DNA of 64,000 bases from Olsenella_K absiana (GCF_036408855.1 NZ_JAZGJQ010000007.1:1-64000); one strand, 5' to 3'. Counted from the stretch's first letter, positions 26,873 to 35,559 are shown. Notes: a model not told the origin generated them from the letters alone. A program made the numbers and translations.

Positions 26873-28834
26873 CTACTGGCAGCACTCCTCGACCCAGGCG
26901 ATGAGGTTGTCCTGCGCGGTGCCGGTGCGCTCCGCGAGGACGTGGCCCTGGCCCCAGACCGGCGTGAAGGCGACGTCCTTCACGCCGTCGTAGTGGCTGA
27001 GCGCGAGCGCGAGGTTCGCCTCCGAGCACAGCGAGGTGTCCGTCTGGAAGAGGCCGGAGTTGATGCGCCAATGTGGCGCGACCGTTGCCTTGCCGTAGCC
27101 GTCGTAGGCGCCGCTCAGGTAGAAGAGCGGGTTGAACATCTTCACGCGGGTCGCCATGTCGTTGTCGAGGGAATCCTTGCGCACGAGGTCGCCCGACCAG
27201 TCGGTCACGTAGGCGGCGTCCCACCCGCTGCCCGTCGCATAGGTGTCCTGGTTTGCGGCCAGAAGCTCCGAGATCTGCTGGCTATAGTGCAGAGACGACG
27301 CGTCGTTGATGCCGAAGAGCTGGTTGGAGTAGCTGGAGCGGTCGGTCGCGTCGAAGGCGCAGACCTTCTTGGTCGGCTTCTTGAGGTGCGTCACGAAGTC
27401 GCCGACGCTGGAGATGCGCACGGTGCCCCTGCTCTGGTTGTACGTGAGCCAGCGGGAGTCGCCGTTGAGCGCCGCGACGTACTCCTCCGCCGAGCCGTAC
27501 ACCACGGACTGGACCTTGGTGCCCGGCGTGGCGCCCGCTGCGGTCGCGTTGTTGGAGCTTGCGGCGTCGGGCGCGGAGGCCGCGTCGCCCGAGCTGGCGC
27601 TGCCGGAGGCGCCGGCAGCGGCGTCGGCGGCGGCCTCCGCGGTCGCCTGGTCGTCCGTCACGGCGTCGACCTCGGTCGTGCCGGAACCGGTGCTCTGCAG
27701 GTTGGGGTCGCCGGGGAACGAGGCCGTGGTCAGGCGCTGCGGCGTGTAGGTATAGGGGAAGGCGGTGCCGGAGAAGAACGCCTTCGCTGCGTCCTCGAGC
27801 TCGGTGAGGAGGTAGGAGTAGTACGTGCCGTCCGCGTAGACCTCGCCCGAGGTCTCGTCCAGGGTCAGCGCCTGGTCGTCCGAGTCTCGCAGGTCGCAGC
27901 CGTTCACGAAGGAGGCGTAGGCCGCCGCGAGGTCGTTTGAGAGGAGCTTGGTCCAGGTGCCGTCGGCGCGGGTGTCCTCGCTGGCGTACTGCCCCATGTT
28001 CCACTCGTAGGCGGCATCGGCCGTGTCGTAGGAGAGGATGGGGCACCACGAGGCCGAGCCGAACGTGGCGTCGGAGAGGTTGTTGCCCTCCGCGTCGTGC
28101 GTGGCCGCGCCGATCTTGTCGAGGTAGGTGCCGTACTGCTCCGCGTCGCCCGCGGAGCCCAGGAGCGCCGAGACTCCGCCGCCGGCGCCGAACCCGAAGG
28201 TGAAGATACGGTCGGGGGCGAAGGGGAGCTTGGAGGCGTTGTAGCGCAGGTAGCGCACGGCGGCCTTTAGGTCGACCACGGGCCATGGGGCGCCGCCAGG
28301 GTAGACGTCCTTGGAGCCGCTCTCGTAGCCGGAGCTCCTCCCCCTGAAGCCGGCGTACACGTAGACGAAGCCCGCCTTGAGGTAGGCGTCGAGGCCGTTG
28401 TAGCTGTAGGCCGTCGGGCTCGCCTGGGGCGACAGGTTGCCCGAGTTTATCGGCATGAGGACCGGTGCCGTGGCGGGCGTGAAGCTCCCGACCTTGGCGT
28501 CGGGGTTCACGGTGCAGGTGTAGGTGTCGCCCTTGGCCGTCACGCTGAAGTAGGCGCCCGGCACGAAGATCGCGAGCGACTGGTAGGCCGTCGCGACCGG
28601 GGTCTTGCAGTACACGAGCCCGAGCTGGTAGTAGACGTCGTTGGTGGAGTCGTACTTCCAGGCGCCCTCGTCGAGCTTGAGCTTCTCGAACTCGTTGAGG
28701 TCGACCTGGGGCTGCTGGGGCTGCTCGGCGTCCGACGACTCCGGCTGCTGCTCCCGCAGGTTGGCGCAGGCGCCGAGGCCGAGCGCCGCCGCCATCGCAG
28801 ACAGCCCAACGAATTCTCTCCTGGTGCAGCCCAT
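26873..28834 (-). CDS. Tat-exported tannase-like esterase homologue, serine nucleophile missing
   Basis: A 653-residue exported protein. The N-terminus CTRREFVGLSAMAAALGLGAC combines a twin-arginine motif with a lipobox, so a Tat-dependent lipoprotein is likely. The body follows the alpha/beta-hydrolase layout of subtype-B tannase/feruloyl-esterase-like proteins (VYAGFRGRSSGYE, PWPVVDLKAAVRYLRYN, then the elbow). The elbow reads GFGAGGGVS: residue 216, where the family has the nucleophilic Ser, is Gly. A low-complexity Ala/Ser insert sits at about 390-430. AGGAGG precedes the ATG. It may be a non-catalytic or altered enzyme. Confidence 0.7.
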   Translation of the reverse strand: MGCTRREFVGLSAMAAALGLGACANLREQQPESSDAEQPQQPQVDLNEFEKLKLDEGAWKYDSTNDVYYQLGLVYCKTPVATAYQSLAIFVPGAYFSVTAKGDTYTCTVNPDAKVGSFTPATAPVLMPINSGNLSPQASPTAYSYNGLDAYLKAGFVYVYAGFRGRSSGYESGSKDVYPGGAPWPVVDLKAAVRYLRYNASKLPFAPDRIFTFGFGAGGGVSALLGSAGDAEQYGTYLDKIGAATHDAEGNNLSDATFGSASWCPILSYDTADAAYEWNMGQYASEDTRADGTWTKLLSNDLAAAYASFVNGCDLRDSDDQALTLDETSGEVYADGTYYSYLLTELEDAAKAFFSGTAFPYTYTPQRLTTASFPGDPNLQSTGSGTTEVDAVTDDQATAEAAADAAAGASGSASSGDAASAPDAASSNNATAAGATPGTKVQSVVYGSAEEYVAALNGDSRWLTYNQSRGTVRISSVGDFVTHLKKPTKKVCAFDATDRSSYSNQLFGINDASSLHYSQQISELLAANQDTYATGSGWDAAYVTDWSGDLVRKDSLDNDMATRVKMFNPLFYLSGAYDGYGKATVAPHWRINSGLFQTDTSLCSEANLALALSHYDGVKDVAFTPVWGQGHVLAERTGTAQDNLIAWVEECCQ

Positions 28835-29100
28835 GGATCCTCCTACTTCATCCGCCTATGCCCGCAGGGGGGCCTCCCGCCTTGCCCTCCAGGACGAATC
28901 TCTCCGAGCCTAACGCACGTTTCGTCACACCATTCTAATCCCTGCCCCGCACGGAGGCGGCATGGGCGCGGGGATGCTCACACATCCGGGACGAGCGTCG
29001 GGGCCTCGCCTTCACCCCGGGCTGTTTTGCGCAATGATGGAACCCTGGTGCGACGGGGTGCCCCGCCGGGGCGCCCCGGGACGAGGGAGGAGGTCGCGTC

Positions 29101-29499
29101 ATGCTCTTCAGGTCGGGCCACACGGGCGACAACGATTCCCGCGGAGGCGGCAGCGCGGGCGCGGGACGGGAGAAGGGCCACGCAGGTTCTGGCGACGCCG
29201 GACGGGGCGGCGGCGAGGCGCTGCGTCGCCTGCGTCTGAGGTTCACCGGCCAGGTCCAGGGCGTCGGCTTCCGCTGGAACTCGCAGCGGGTGGCGCGCGA
29301 GGTCGGGTGCACGGGCTGGGTGAGAAACGAGTGGGACGGCAGCGTCCGCATGGAGCTCCAGGGGACGGACGAGCAGGTCTCCGAATTCTTCGGGCTCTTC
29401 TCCAAGGCCTACCGCCAGTACCCCATCGAGTACACGATCCCCGAGAAGGAGGAGGTGCCGCCCGTCGAGGACGAGCCCTCGTTCAGCGTGCGGTACTAG
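29101..29499 (+). CDS. acyP: Acylphosphatase with N-terminal extension
   Basis: A 132-residue protein whose last about 90 residues are acylphosphatase: FTGQVQGVGFRW contains the phosphate-binding loop and catalytic Arg, and GWVRNEWDGSVRMELQG the catalytic Asn. It hydrolyses acyl phosphates. About 40 residues of Gly/Ser/Arg-rich sequence precede the domain and are not typical. ATG 29101 has GGAGG seven bases upstream, so the extension is probably real. It is 16 bases from the next gene, with which it likely forms an operon. Confidence 0.9.
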   Translation: MLFRSGHTGDNDSRGGGSAGAGREKGHAGSGDAGRGGGEALRRLRLRFTGQVQGVGFRWNSQRVAREVGCTGWVRNEWDGSVRMELQGTDEQVSEFFGLFSKAYRQYPIEYTIPEKEEVPPVEDEPSFSVRY

Positions 29500-29515
29500 G
29501 CGGAGAGGAGGCGTC

Positions 29516-30310
29516 GTGGCGACATTCGAGACGGGCGACTTCTCGCTCAGAGCGATCGCGGACTCGGGCCAGGTCTTCACGTGGCGCGAGCTCGGCCGCG
29601 GCCGGGCGGACGCCCGCTACCTCGTAGCCTCCGGGACGAGGCGCTGCGTCGTCTCTCAGCGCGGGCCGAAGGTGGTGGTCCTCACGCCCTCCGGAGGGCA
29701 GCCGAGCCCGTCGTCGCTCTCGTACTGGAGGCGCTACCTCGCCCTCGACGTCGACTACGGGCGCCTGCTCGACTCCCTCCCCCTCACGGACGAGCAACGC
29801 GCGGCCAGCGCGGGCATCCGCGTGCTGAGGCAGGACTGGTGGGACGTCTCGGTCGCGTTCACGATCTCGCAGAACTCCAACATCCCGCGCATCCAGCACG
29901 CGGTCTTCTCGCTCATGGATACCGGAGGCGGACGCATTCCCGCCCCTCGGCAGCTGAGCCGGCTCCTTCGGGACGAGGGCTTCGCGGCCGGGCTCAGACT
30001 GGGGTATCGTCTTCCCTATCTTCGTGCCCTGGCCGGGCGCGCCACCGGCTGGCGGCCCCGCTGCCTCTCGGAGAAGGACGTGCCGCTCGCGGAGCAGATG
30101 GCCGAGCTCGAGGAGACGCCGGGGGTCGGCCCCAAGGTGGCAAGCTGCATCTGCCTGTACGGGCTCGGCTACCTCGAGGCGGTCCCGCGGGACACTTGGA
30201 TCAAGAAGGCGGAGCGCGCCTACGGCATCGAGTGGGACCCCACCTTCGGCGGGGTCCAGCAGCAGTACGTCTTCGCCTGGATTAGGGGCGCGGGCGCAAC
30301 CCTCGGCTGA
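29516..30310 (+). CDS. OGG1-like DNA glycosylase/AP lyase (HhH-GPD)
   Basis: A 264-residue HhH-GPD superfamily glycosylase of the 8-oxoguanine type. The N-terminal domain SGQVFTW (OGG_N-like) is followed by DVSVAFTISQNSNIPRI and the helix-hairpin-helix ETPGVGPKVASCICLYGL; the catalytic Lys and Asp are in DTWIKKAE and VPRDTWIKK, spaced as in bacterial OGG1-like enzymes. It removes oxidised purines and nicks the abasic site. GTG start with GAGGAGG upstream. It shares an operon with acyP and the RDAC gene. Confidence 0.88.
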   Translation: MATFETGDFSLRAIADSGQVFTWRELGRGRADARYLVASGTRRCVVSQRGPKVVVLTPSGGQPSPSSLSYWRRYLALDVDYGRLLDSLPLTDEQRAASAGIRVLRQDWWDVSVAFTISQNSNIPRIQHAVFSLMDTGGGRIPAPRQLSRLLRDEGFAAGLRLGYRLPYLRALAGRATGWRPRCLSEKDVPLAEQMAELEETPGVGPKVASCICLYGLGYLEAVPRDTWIKKAERAYGIEWDPTFGGVQQQYVFAWIRGAGATLG

Positions 30311-30342
30311 GGGTGGCCAGCCCGGTCAGTTTGGAGGAAGCC

Positions 30343-30588
30343 ATGAGCAAGGTCATCTCGCTCTCCGAGGTAGTCGAAGCCAACCAGGAGCTCGAGAGGG
30401 CGAACGTCCCGTGCAAGGTGCACCTGAGGGACGCCTGCGGACGACAGACCCTGTGGCTCGAGCCATCGGGCGACAACCTCAATGCGGCCGTCGTCGCGGG
30501 CCGGGGCTTCGTTCGGGCGTTCTTCAAGGCAAAGGGCTACGAGCTCGAGTTCGACCCCGTCGAGGGGATCAACTTCTGGGCGAGGTAA
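30343..30588 (+). CDS. RDAC family small protein
   Basis: An 81-residue soluble protein with the LRDAC motif (CKVHLRDACGRQTLWLEP) that names the uncharacterised RDAC family of anaerobes. A start at ATG 30343 is favoured by GGAGG at 30332-30336; the longer reading from 30313 lacks one. It is the last gene of the acyP-glycosylase group, 32 bases after the glycosylase. Function unknown. Confidence 0.75.
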   Translation: MSKVISLSEVVEANQELERANVPCKVHLRDACGRQTLWLEPSGDNLNAAVVAGRGFVRAFFKAKGYELEFDPVEGINFWAR

Positions 30589-30694
30589 TGAGGCCGGCTC
30601 GCGCGGGACGACCGCACGGGGCCTCACGCGGAGCGTCCGCACAGGCCTTACGTAGAGCGACTCCACAAAGCTCAGAAAAAAGTCCCGAATCCGT

Positions 30695-30722
30695 TTGACA
30701 CTCGCTCGAAGTCTGGTATATT
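30695..30722 (+). promoter_or_regulatory. Promoter of tRNA-Phe
   Basis: A consensus TTGACA (30695-30700), 16-base spacer and TATATT (30717-30722), 25 bases before the tRNA. The best housekeeping-type promoter in the window. Confidence 0.85.
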
Positions 30723-30746
30723 AAACGAGCTCGAAGAGAGCACTTC

Positions 30747-30822
30747 GGCTGGGTAGCTCAGTTGGTAGAGCAGGGGACTGAAAATCCCCGTGTCAGGGGT
30801 TCGATTCCCTTCCCCGCCACCA
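30747..30822 (+). tRNA. tRNA-Phe (GAA)
   Basis: A 76-base cloverleaf: D-stem GCTC/GAGC, anticodon stem GGGGA/TCCCC with loop CTGAAAA giving anticodon GAA, T-arm AGGGG-TTCGATT-CCCTT, and an encoded CCA. The acceptor stem GGCTGGG/CCCCGCC contains a U4-C69 mismatch. Own promoter and terminator make it a single-gene transcript. No integrase or att repeat is seen near it. Confidence 0.95.
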
Positions 30823-30829
30823 CAAAGAC

Positions 30830-30867
30830 GCAGGTCAGAGGCTTGTCCTCTGGCCTGCTTTCTTTTT
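30830..30867 (+). terminator. Intrinsic terminator of tRNA-Phe
   Basis: A 12-base-pair stem with one G-U pair (30830-30841 with 30847-30858), five-base loop, and TTTCTTTTT tail. Confidence 0.93.
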
Positions 30868-31058
30868 GCAGACTACCTTGCAGACAAGGAATCAACCTCG
30901 GTCGTTGAATCAGGGGGCGTAGTGCCCGTCCTCTCCCCCTAGAAAAAAGCTCAGGACAGATGCTTCGGCCGCCGCCCTTCGTCCGAATGACCTACGGCGC
31001 AGCCCAAGCCCCTCGCCCGCATGCCCGGGCCGCGCCGTCGCGACCGCCTTGCGCTCGC

Positions 31059-31616
31059 CTACTCCACGTCCTCAACAAGAGGGCTCTCGGACTCGCGGAC
31101 GTCCTTGTCCTCGCCCACGCGCGAGAAGGCCTTGGAGAAGACGAGCCTGCTCACGGGGCCCGCGGCGAAGACGTTCCAGAGCAGCGCCATCGGAAAGTTC
31201 TTGATCACCGTACCCACCCAGATCGCAGGGAGCTGCGCCAACGGCATGCCGCCGAGGACGACGTTGAAGAGGATCGACGCGACCATGCTCATGGTCGGGC
31301 ACATGACCAGCACGGTGCACCCCGAGCGGACGAGGCCGCAGAGGAAGGCGTTGTCGCGAGCGGGGTCTACCAGACCGGCGGACAGGCGCGCGCCTGCACG
31401 GGTGCCCCACAGGTTCGAGAACAGGAAGACGAAGAGCCACATGTACGAGGCCTCCACGAGGGCGCCCAAGAACACGTCGTTCGTCATGTTGGAGAAGCCG
31501 CCGGGCATGGTCGGGATGCCCGCCTTCCAGGCGACGTTGTACACCTCCATGCCATACGCCATGGTGATCGACATCAAGATCCCGAAGATGGCCCCCTGGG
31601 CCTTGTTCCTGGGCAT
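31059..31616 (-). CDS. DUF2798 family membrane protein
   Basis: A 185-residue protein with two DUF2798-like halves of two membrane helices each: GAIFGILMSITMAYGMEVYN near the start and CTVLVMCPTMSMVASILFNVVL in the second half. Members occur next to regulated transport genes but have no assigned function. ATG 31614-31616 has AGGGGAG five to six bases upstream; the reading from 31667 does not. The leader contains a U-tailed terminator and a structured RNA candidate, so expression may be controlled by attenuation. Confidence 0.75.
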   Translation of the reverse strand: MPRNKAQGAIFGILMSITMAYGMEVYNVAWKAGIPTMPGGFSNMTNDVFLGALVEASYMWLFVFLFSNLWGTRAGARLSAGLVDPARDNAFLCGLVRSGCTVLVMCPTMSMVASILFNVVLGGMPLAQLPAIWVGTVIKNFPMALLWNVFAAGPVSRLVFSKAFSRVGEDKDVRESESPLVEDVE

Positions 31617-31673
31617 GCGAACTCCCCTTCCGCGGTCCCCCGCATCGGTCGCGCGACTCAGGGTCACGTGACG

Positions 31674-31703
31674 AAAAAAGCGTGCAGCCCGAGGGCTGCA
31701 CGC
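31674..31703 (-). terminator. Minus-strand intrinsic terminator in the DUF2798 leader
   Basis: On the minus strand a ten-base-pair stem GCGTGCAGCC/GGCTGCACGC (31694-31703 with 31680-31689) with a tetraloop and a T6 tail at 31674-31679. It lies 58 bases upstream of the DUF2798 start codon, so it ends either a small RNA or an attenuated leader. Confidence 0.85.
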
Positions 31704-31751
31704 TTTGCCTACTACAAGAGTCCCCGGCCGGGTCGCGTCACGGACGCCGAC

Positions 31752-31947
31752 GGTGGGGGCCTTGCGCTACACGCAAGCCCCACCTTAGCACCCGCCGCGC
31801 GGACGTTGGGGGAATCTTCACATTCGAGCGACGCCCCTCCGTAGGGCGCCGCGCACGCGAAAAGGCACCCGCCAGGTGACTCGCCCCCACCAGGGGCTGC
31901 GGGCACGACCCAACCTTGGAGGTTCCCCGACGCCATCGCGCGCTAAG
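31752..31947 (-). ncRNA. Candidate structured RNA (sRNA or riboswitch) upstream of DUF2798 gene
   Basis: Read on the minus strand, CTTAGC (31947-31942) pairs with GCTAAG (31789-31784), continued inward by GCGCG/CGCGC, GGCGU/ACGUC and GGGGAA/TTCCCC. Inside are two good hairpins: GTGCCCGC/GCGGGTGC enclosing GCCCC/GGGGGC, and GCGGCGCCC/GGGCGTCGC. A further hairpin GGTGGGGCTTGCG/CGCAAGGCCCCCACC follows (about 31752-31785), then the terminator. Several pairs are G-U on this strand and would be mismatches on the other, which supports minus-strand transcription. I cannot assign it to a known RNA family. Confidence 0.5.
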
Positions 31948-32078
31948 ACTATAATGCATCCCGTCAATGAGCAGCCACGAGCGTAAGTCCGATTGATCGT
32001 GGCCGTGCTCCTGGCGCTTGCGCCTCCGCGACCACATGGGCATCTGTCCGAACCCGGTCGACATGGAGGTAAATCGGC

Positions 32079-33341
32079 ATGCAACCCACCCAGGAGGAGA
32101 AGCCCCACGGAGACGAGTGCTCTCGGGCGCAAGCCGCCGTCACGCCTGCGGCAGCAGCCCATGCACCCAGGCTCTGGAACAAGGACCTCGTCCTCATCAT
32201 CCTCGTGAACCTGTGCGTGTTCACCAACCACATCATGTGCCTCTCCACCTTCCCGTTCTTCGTCCAGAGCCTCGGGGGGACCGAGGCCGTGGCCGGCGCC
32301 TGCGCCGCGTTCTTCTCGCTTATAGCTGTCGTTGTGAGGCCCTTCGTGGGCTGGTGGCTGGACAACGGCGTTCGCCGCGCCGCACTCGTCATCGGGCTGC
32401 TGCTCATGGGCCTCGCGCCCCTCGGGTACGCCCTCGTCCCCATGCTCTCGGTAGCGATCGTGCTTCGCATGACGCACGGACTCGGCCTGTCCTTCTCCAA
32501 CTCCACCACGGCGACGGTCGCGTCAGACGTGATCTGCAGGCCACGCTTCGCGGAGGGCATGGGCTACTTCGGCATGGCGACCGCCCTCGCGTCGGCCATC
32601 GCCCCCGCCCTCGGCCTCTCGCTCATGGAGAATCTCGGCTTCGCCGTCCTCTACGTCACAGCCGCGCTCATCGCGCTCCTGGGCCTCGCGCTCTTCGCGT
32701 TCGTACGCGCGCCGAAGGTCGACGTGCCGCACAAGAAGCTCGACGTCAGGCACGTCATCAACCGCGACTCGCTGCCCGCCACCGTGACGATGCTGGTGTT
32801 CATGGCGACGTTCGGCGCGCTTGAGAACTTCGTCGCCATCTTCGCGGCCGAGAAGGGCCTGCCCTCCGGCTCGCTCTACTTCGTGGTGATGTCCGTCATG
32901 CTCCTGCTCGTCCGCGTCTTCCTCGGCAGGCTGGTCGACGAGAGGGGCGAGGCCTTCTTCGTCTACAGCTGCAACGCGTCGATGCTCGTCGCCCTGCTCC
33001 TCCTGGCGCTGGTCCCCAGCACCCCGACCTTCCTGCTCTCGGCGGCGCTCGCCGGCTACGCCTTCGGCGGACTGGAGCCTTCGCTCCAGTCCATGGCCGT
33101 GCACACCTCGACCGACGAGACCCGCGGCTCGGCGAACTCCACCTTCCTGTGCGGCTACGACATCGGCTACGGCATCGGCGGCGGCATCGCCGGCTCGCTC
33201 ATCACCGGGCTCGGCTACACGGCCATGTGGTCGGCCATCTCCCTCGCCTGCATCGCGTCCGTCCTCCTCTACGTGCTCTGGGCACGTCACAGCGACACCA
33301 GCTTCAGCAAGCTGATCGCGGAGCGCAAGACGAGTAGGTAG
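32079..33341 (+). CDS. MFS transporter
   Basis: A 420-residue major facilitator with twelve hydrophobic segments after a 30-residue hydrophilic N-terminus. The loop 2-3 signature appears as RPFVGWWLDNGVRRAALVIG (about 87-106) and its second-half counterpart as RVFLGRLVDERGEAFF. The C-terminal half has NSTFLCGYDIGYGIGGGIAG, as in drug/sugar exporters of the YfcJ/YhhS type. GGAGG lies eight bases before the ATG. Substrate unknown. It is divergent from the DUF2798 gene across the structured-RNA region. Confidence 0.9.
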   Translation: MQPTQEEKPHGDECSRAQAAVTPAAAAHAPRLWNKDLVLIILVNLCVFTNHIMCLSTFPFFVQSLGGTEAVAGACAAFFSLIAVVVRPFVGWWLDNGVRRAALVIGLLLMGLAPLGYALVPMLSVAIVLRMTHGLGLSFSNSTTATVASDVICRPRFAEGMGYFGMATALASAIAPALGLSLMENLGFAVLYVTAALIALLGLALFAFVRAPKVDVPHKKLDVRHVINRDSLPATVTMLVFMATFGALENFVAIFAAEKGLPSGSLYFVVMSVMLLLVRVFLGRLVDERGEAFFVYSCNASMLVALLLLALVPSTPTFLLSAALAGYAFGGLEPSLQSMAVHTSTDETRGSANSTFLCGYDIGYGIGGGIAGSLITGLGYTAMWSAISLACIASVLLYVLWARHSDTSFSKLIAERKTSR

Positions 33342-33399
33342 CGGAGCGGCCCCGAGGTCGCCCAGGCTTCGTCTCGCAGGAGCCGACATCCCGGGGAGT

Positions 33400-33433
33400 G
33401 AGGGGGCCGGTCGAGCGTCCGACCGACCCCCTC
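33400..33433. terminator. Bidirectional hairpin between MFS and DUF2207 genes
   Basis: A 14-base-pair stem with one imperfect pair (33400-33413 with 33420-33433). The odd pair is G-U on the minus strand. It lies between convergent genes; a U-run is lacking. Confidence 0.55.
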
Positions 33434-33474
33434 TCGTCCGTGCCGCGCTGGGCCCGATGGCGAGCGACCTGGCG

Positions 33475-35457
33475 CTAGAAGGCGCCGCCACCACCGCCTC
33501 CGCCGAAGCCGCCGCCTCCGCCCGACGAGAAGCCGCCGCCCCCGCCGCCGGAGGAGCTGTCGGAGGACTTGGCGAGCGCCGCCATGGACACGCTGTGCGC
33601 GCTCTCGCTGACGGCGTTGAAGGCGGAGAGGGGCGCGGGACCAGAGCCCGGGGCGTGGTAGCACCACCAGAAGGAGGGGGCGTAGTCGTCCAGCTCGGAC
33701 ACCATCTCCGGGGCCGCGACCCTGAGCTGCTCGATGACCTTGTCCGAGACGCCGAGCACGACCGCCATCACCAGGAGCCTGTCCCAGAGCACGACGTCGC
33801 GGGGCCAGGCCTCCTCGAGGCGCGTGAAGTCCTCGAGCCAGTTACGCAGCGCCTTGAGCTTCGCTCTCAGCTCGATCGCCTCGCGCGACATCGGCCGGAG
33901 CCCGAGCGACAGCAGCGCGCAGGCCACGGCGGAAACCACGGGCACCAGCGAGACGAACATGAGGCCGTCCGAGCCGAACCAGAGCCCCAGGAGGAAGGTC
34001 ACGACGACCAGGACGACGTCCAGGGCGCAGAGGAGCATCAGCGCGACCGAGTGCGTCTTGCCCTCGTCCACGAAGAAGCCGCGGGTCTCGCAGCCGGCGG
34101 ACACCATGTCCATCCAGTCCTGGTAGGCCTCCCCGTACTTCTCCGGCCTTCTCCTCGAGGCCCGCTCGAAGTCGGAGAAGCGCACCGAGGCGCCCCTCTC
34201 CCGGCTGCCTTCGCCGGTCGCCCAGCGAGCGACCTTGTCGAAGACGAAGCCGAGCGTCTTGACGTCGACCTCGTGGGCCACGGACCCGGCGGACCCGAAG
34301 GACTCCGGGGAGGCCTCGTCGGGGAACCCCCTGAGCACCAGCCGGTAGTCCTGCTCGGTCCTCTCGCGCAGGAAGCCCTTCCTGCTGACCTTCTCCACGT
34401 CGAGGTCGACCGCGTGCATGCTGGTGAGCCGCATGAGGGAGGCCGTGAACTCCTCGCCCCTCGGCTTGCCCGCGTTCAGGAGCGCGCCCAGGACGGCGGG
34501 ATGGTCCGCCGAGGGGACGTCCCTGAAGTACTTGTCATCGAACTGCGGCCTGTGGCTCCTCCTGTAGAGGACGCGGGCCCAGATCGCGTAGGCGAGCGTG
34601 AGGAGGGAGACCACAATGGGCACCACGCCCGCGACGGTGGTGACGACGCGCGCCGTCGCCCGTGCGCGGTTCGCCTCCTCGGCGGCAGCGGCCTCCTCGG
34701 AGAGGATTGAGTCGAGCCTCGCCTCTGAGGAGGGCTGTGCGGCGGAGAGCCACTCGGCGGGGAAGATCACCCGGGCCTCGGCGTACTCGTCAGTCCCGAC
34801 GCCGGGCGCCGTGTACACGACGTCGTTGCCGGAGAACTCCACCGAGCCGTCCAGGGGGCCGTGGCCCCACGCCCTCACGTTGTCCCCGGCGGCGACGGAC
34901 TGCCCCGCGGGCACGGGGAGGTGAATCGTGCAGGTGACGTTTCTCGACTCGACGTCCCAGCCGTCCGAGACGAACTTCCAGTAGAGCTCGCCCGTGTCCG
35001 ACCAGCGAGACGCCAGGTCGGTGGCCGTGTAGTCGATGCGGAACGAGGCCGACTCGTCCTCGTGCGCGGAGTAGAGCTTGACCTTGACGTAGGAGGGCTC
35101 GTCGGTGACCTCGTAGGTCCCGTCGAGACCGGAGTCCGACTTGGTGAACTCCTGGTACGCGCCGTTCTCCACGATGCCGACGGAGCCTATCTCGACCCCG
35201 ACCCGCCGGCCCTCGTAGTCGCCCTTCGGGATCTTCCAGTACACGCCGTGGAAGGACCCGTCGAAGTCGAAGGTGCGCGTCTCGGACACGGACACGGACC
35301 CGTCGTCGGCAACGGTCGCGTCGATGTCGACCGAGTCTATGGAGTAGTCCTTCGCCCACGCGGCTCGGGTCGGCAAGGCCACAAGGACGCCGAGCAGGAC
35401 GAGGAGCGCGGCCAGGCGCCGCAGGGAGAGCCGGTGGGAAGCTGGGGTCACCTTCAT
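33475..35457 (-). CDS. DUF2207 domain membrane protein with glycine-rich C-terminus
   Basis: A 660-residue protein: signal peptide (RRLAALLVLLGVLVALPTRAAWA), an extracellular DUF2207 domain (about 30-240, with VSVSETRTFDFDGSFHGVYWKIPKG), a transmembrane helix at about 275, a cytoplasmic domain, a second membrane pair (about 475-530), and a C-terminal GGGGGFSSGGGGGFGGGGG tail. This is the typical arrangement of this widespread but uncharacterised family. ATG 35455-35457 has GGAGG five bases upstream. Confidence 0.88.
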   Translation of the reverse strand: MKVTPASHRLSLRRLAALLVLLGVLVALPTRAAWAKDYSIDSVDIDATVADDGSVSVSETRTFDFDGSFHGVYWKIPKGDYEGRRVGVEIGSVGIVENGAYQEFTKSDSGLDGTYEVTDEPSYVKVKLYSAHEDESASFRIDYTATDLASRWSDTGELYWKFVSDGWDVESRNVTCTIHLPVPAGQSVAAGDNVRAWGHGPLDGSVEFSGNDVVYTAPGVGTDEYAEARVIFPAEWLSAAQPSSEARLDSILSEEAAAAEEANRARATARVVTTVAGVVPIVVSLLTLAYAIWARVLYRRSHRPQFDDKYFRDVPSADHPAVLGALLNAGKPRGEEFTASLMRLTSMHAVDLDVEKVSRKGFLRERTEQDYRLVLRGFPDEASPESFGSAGSVAHEVDVKTLGFVFDKVARWATGEGSRERGASVRFSDFERASRRRPEKYGEAYQDWMDMVSAGCETRGFFVDEGKTHSVALMLLCALDVVLVVVTFLLGLWFGSDGLMFVSLVPVVSAVACALLSLGLRPMSREAIELRAKLKALRNWLEDFTRLEEAWPRDVVLWDRLLVMAVVLGVSDKVIEQLRVAAPEMVSELDDYAPSFWWCYHAPGSGPAPLSAFNAVSESAHSVSMAALAKSSDSSSGGGGGGFSSGGGGGFGGGGGGGAF

Positions 35458-35559
35458 CGGTACCTCCAATGCCACAGGGAACCTTGGGCAAAGGATATCA
35501 GAGTGCCGGGCGGGGACGGGAGCGTGCGGACCTGCGACGCCCGTCCCGGCACCAGCACG

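Noticed and set aside
30747..30960. tRNA-Phe as integration site of a mobile element
   Set aside because: No integrase and no repeat of the tRNA 3' end was noticed downstream; neighbouring genes look chromosomal.
31059..31701. Alternative long ORFs on the minus strand over the DUF2798 gene and its leader
   Set aside because: Arg/Pro/Gly-rich shadow frames without ribosome sites; the DUF2798 frame is hydrophobic and has a good start.
31950..31967. Promoter pair TTGACG/TATAGT for the minus-strand RNA
   Set aside because: The two hexamers are only eight bases apart, too close for a sigma-70-type promoter; the same bases read TATAAT on the other strand.
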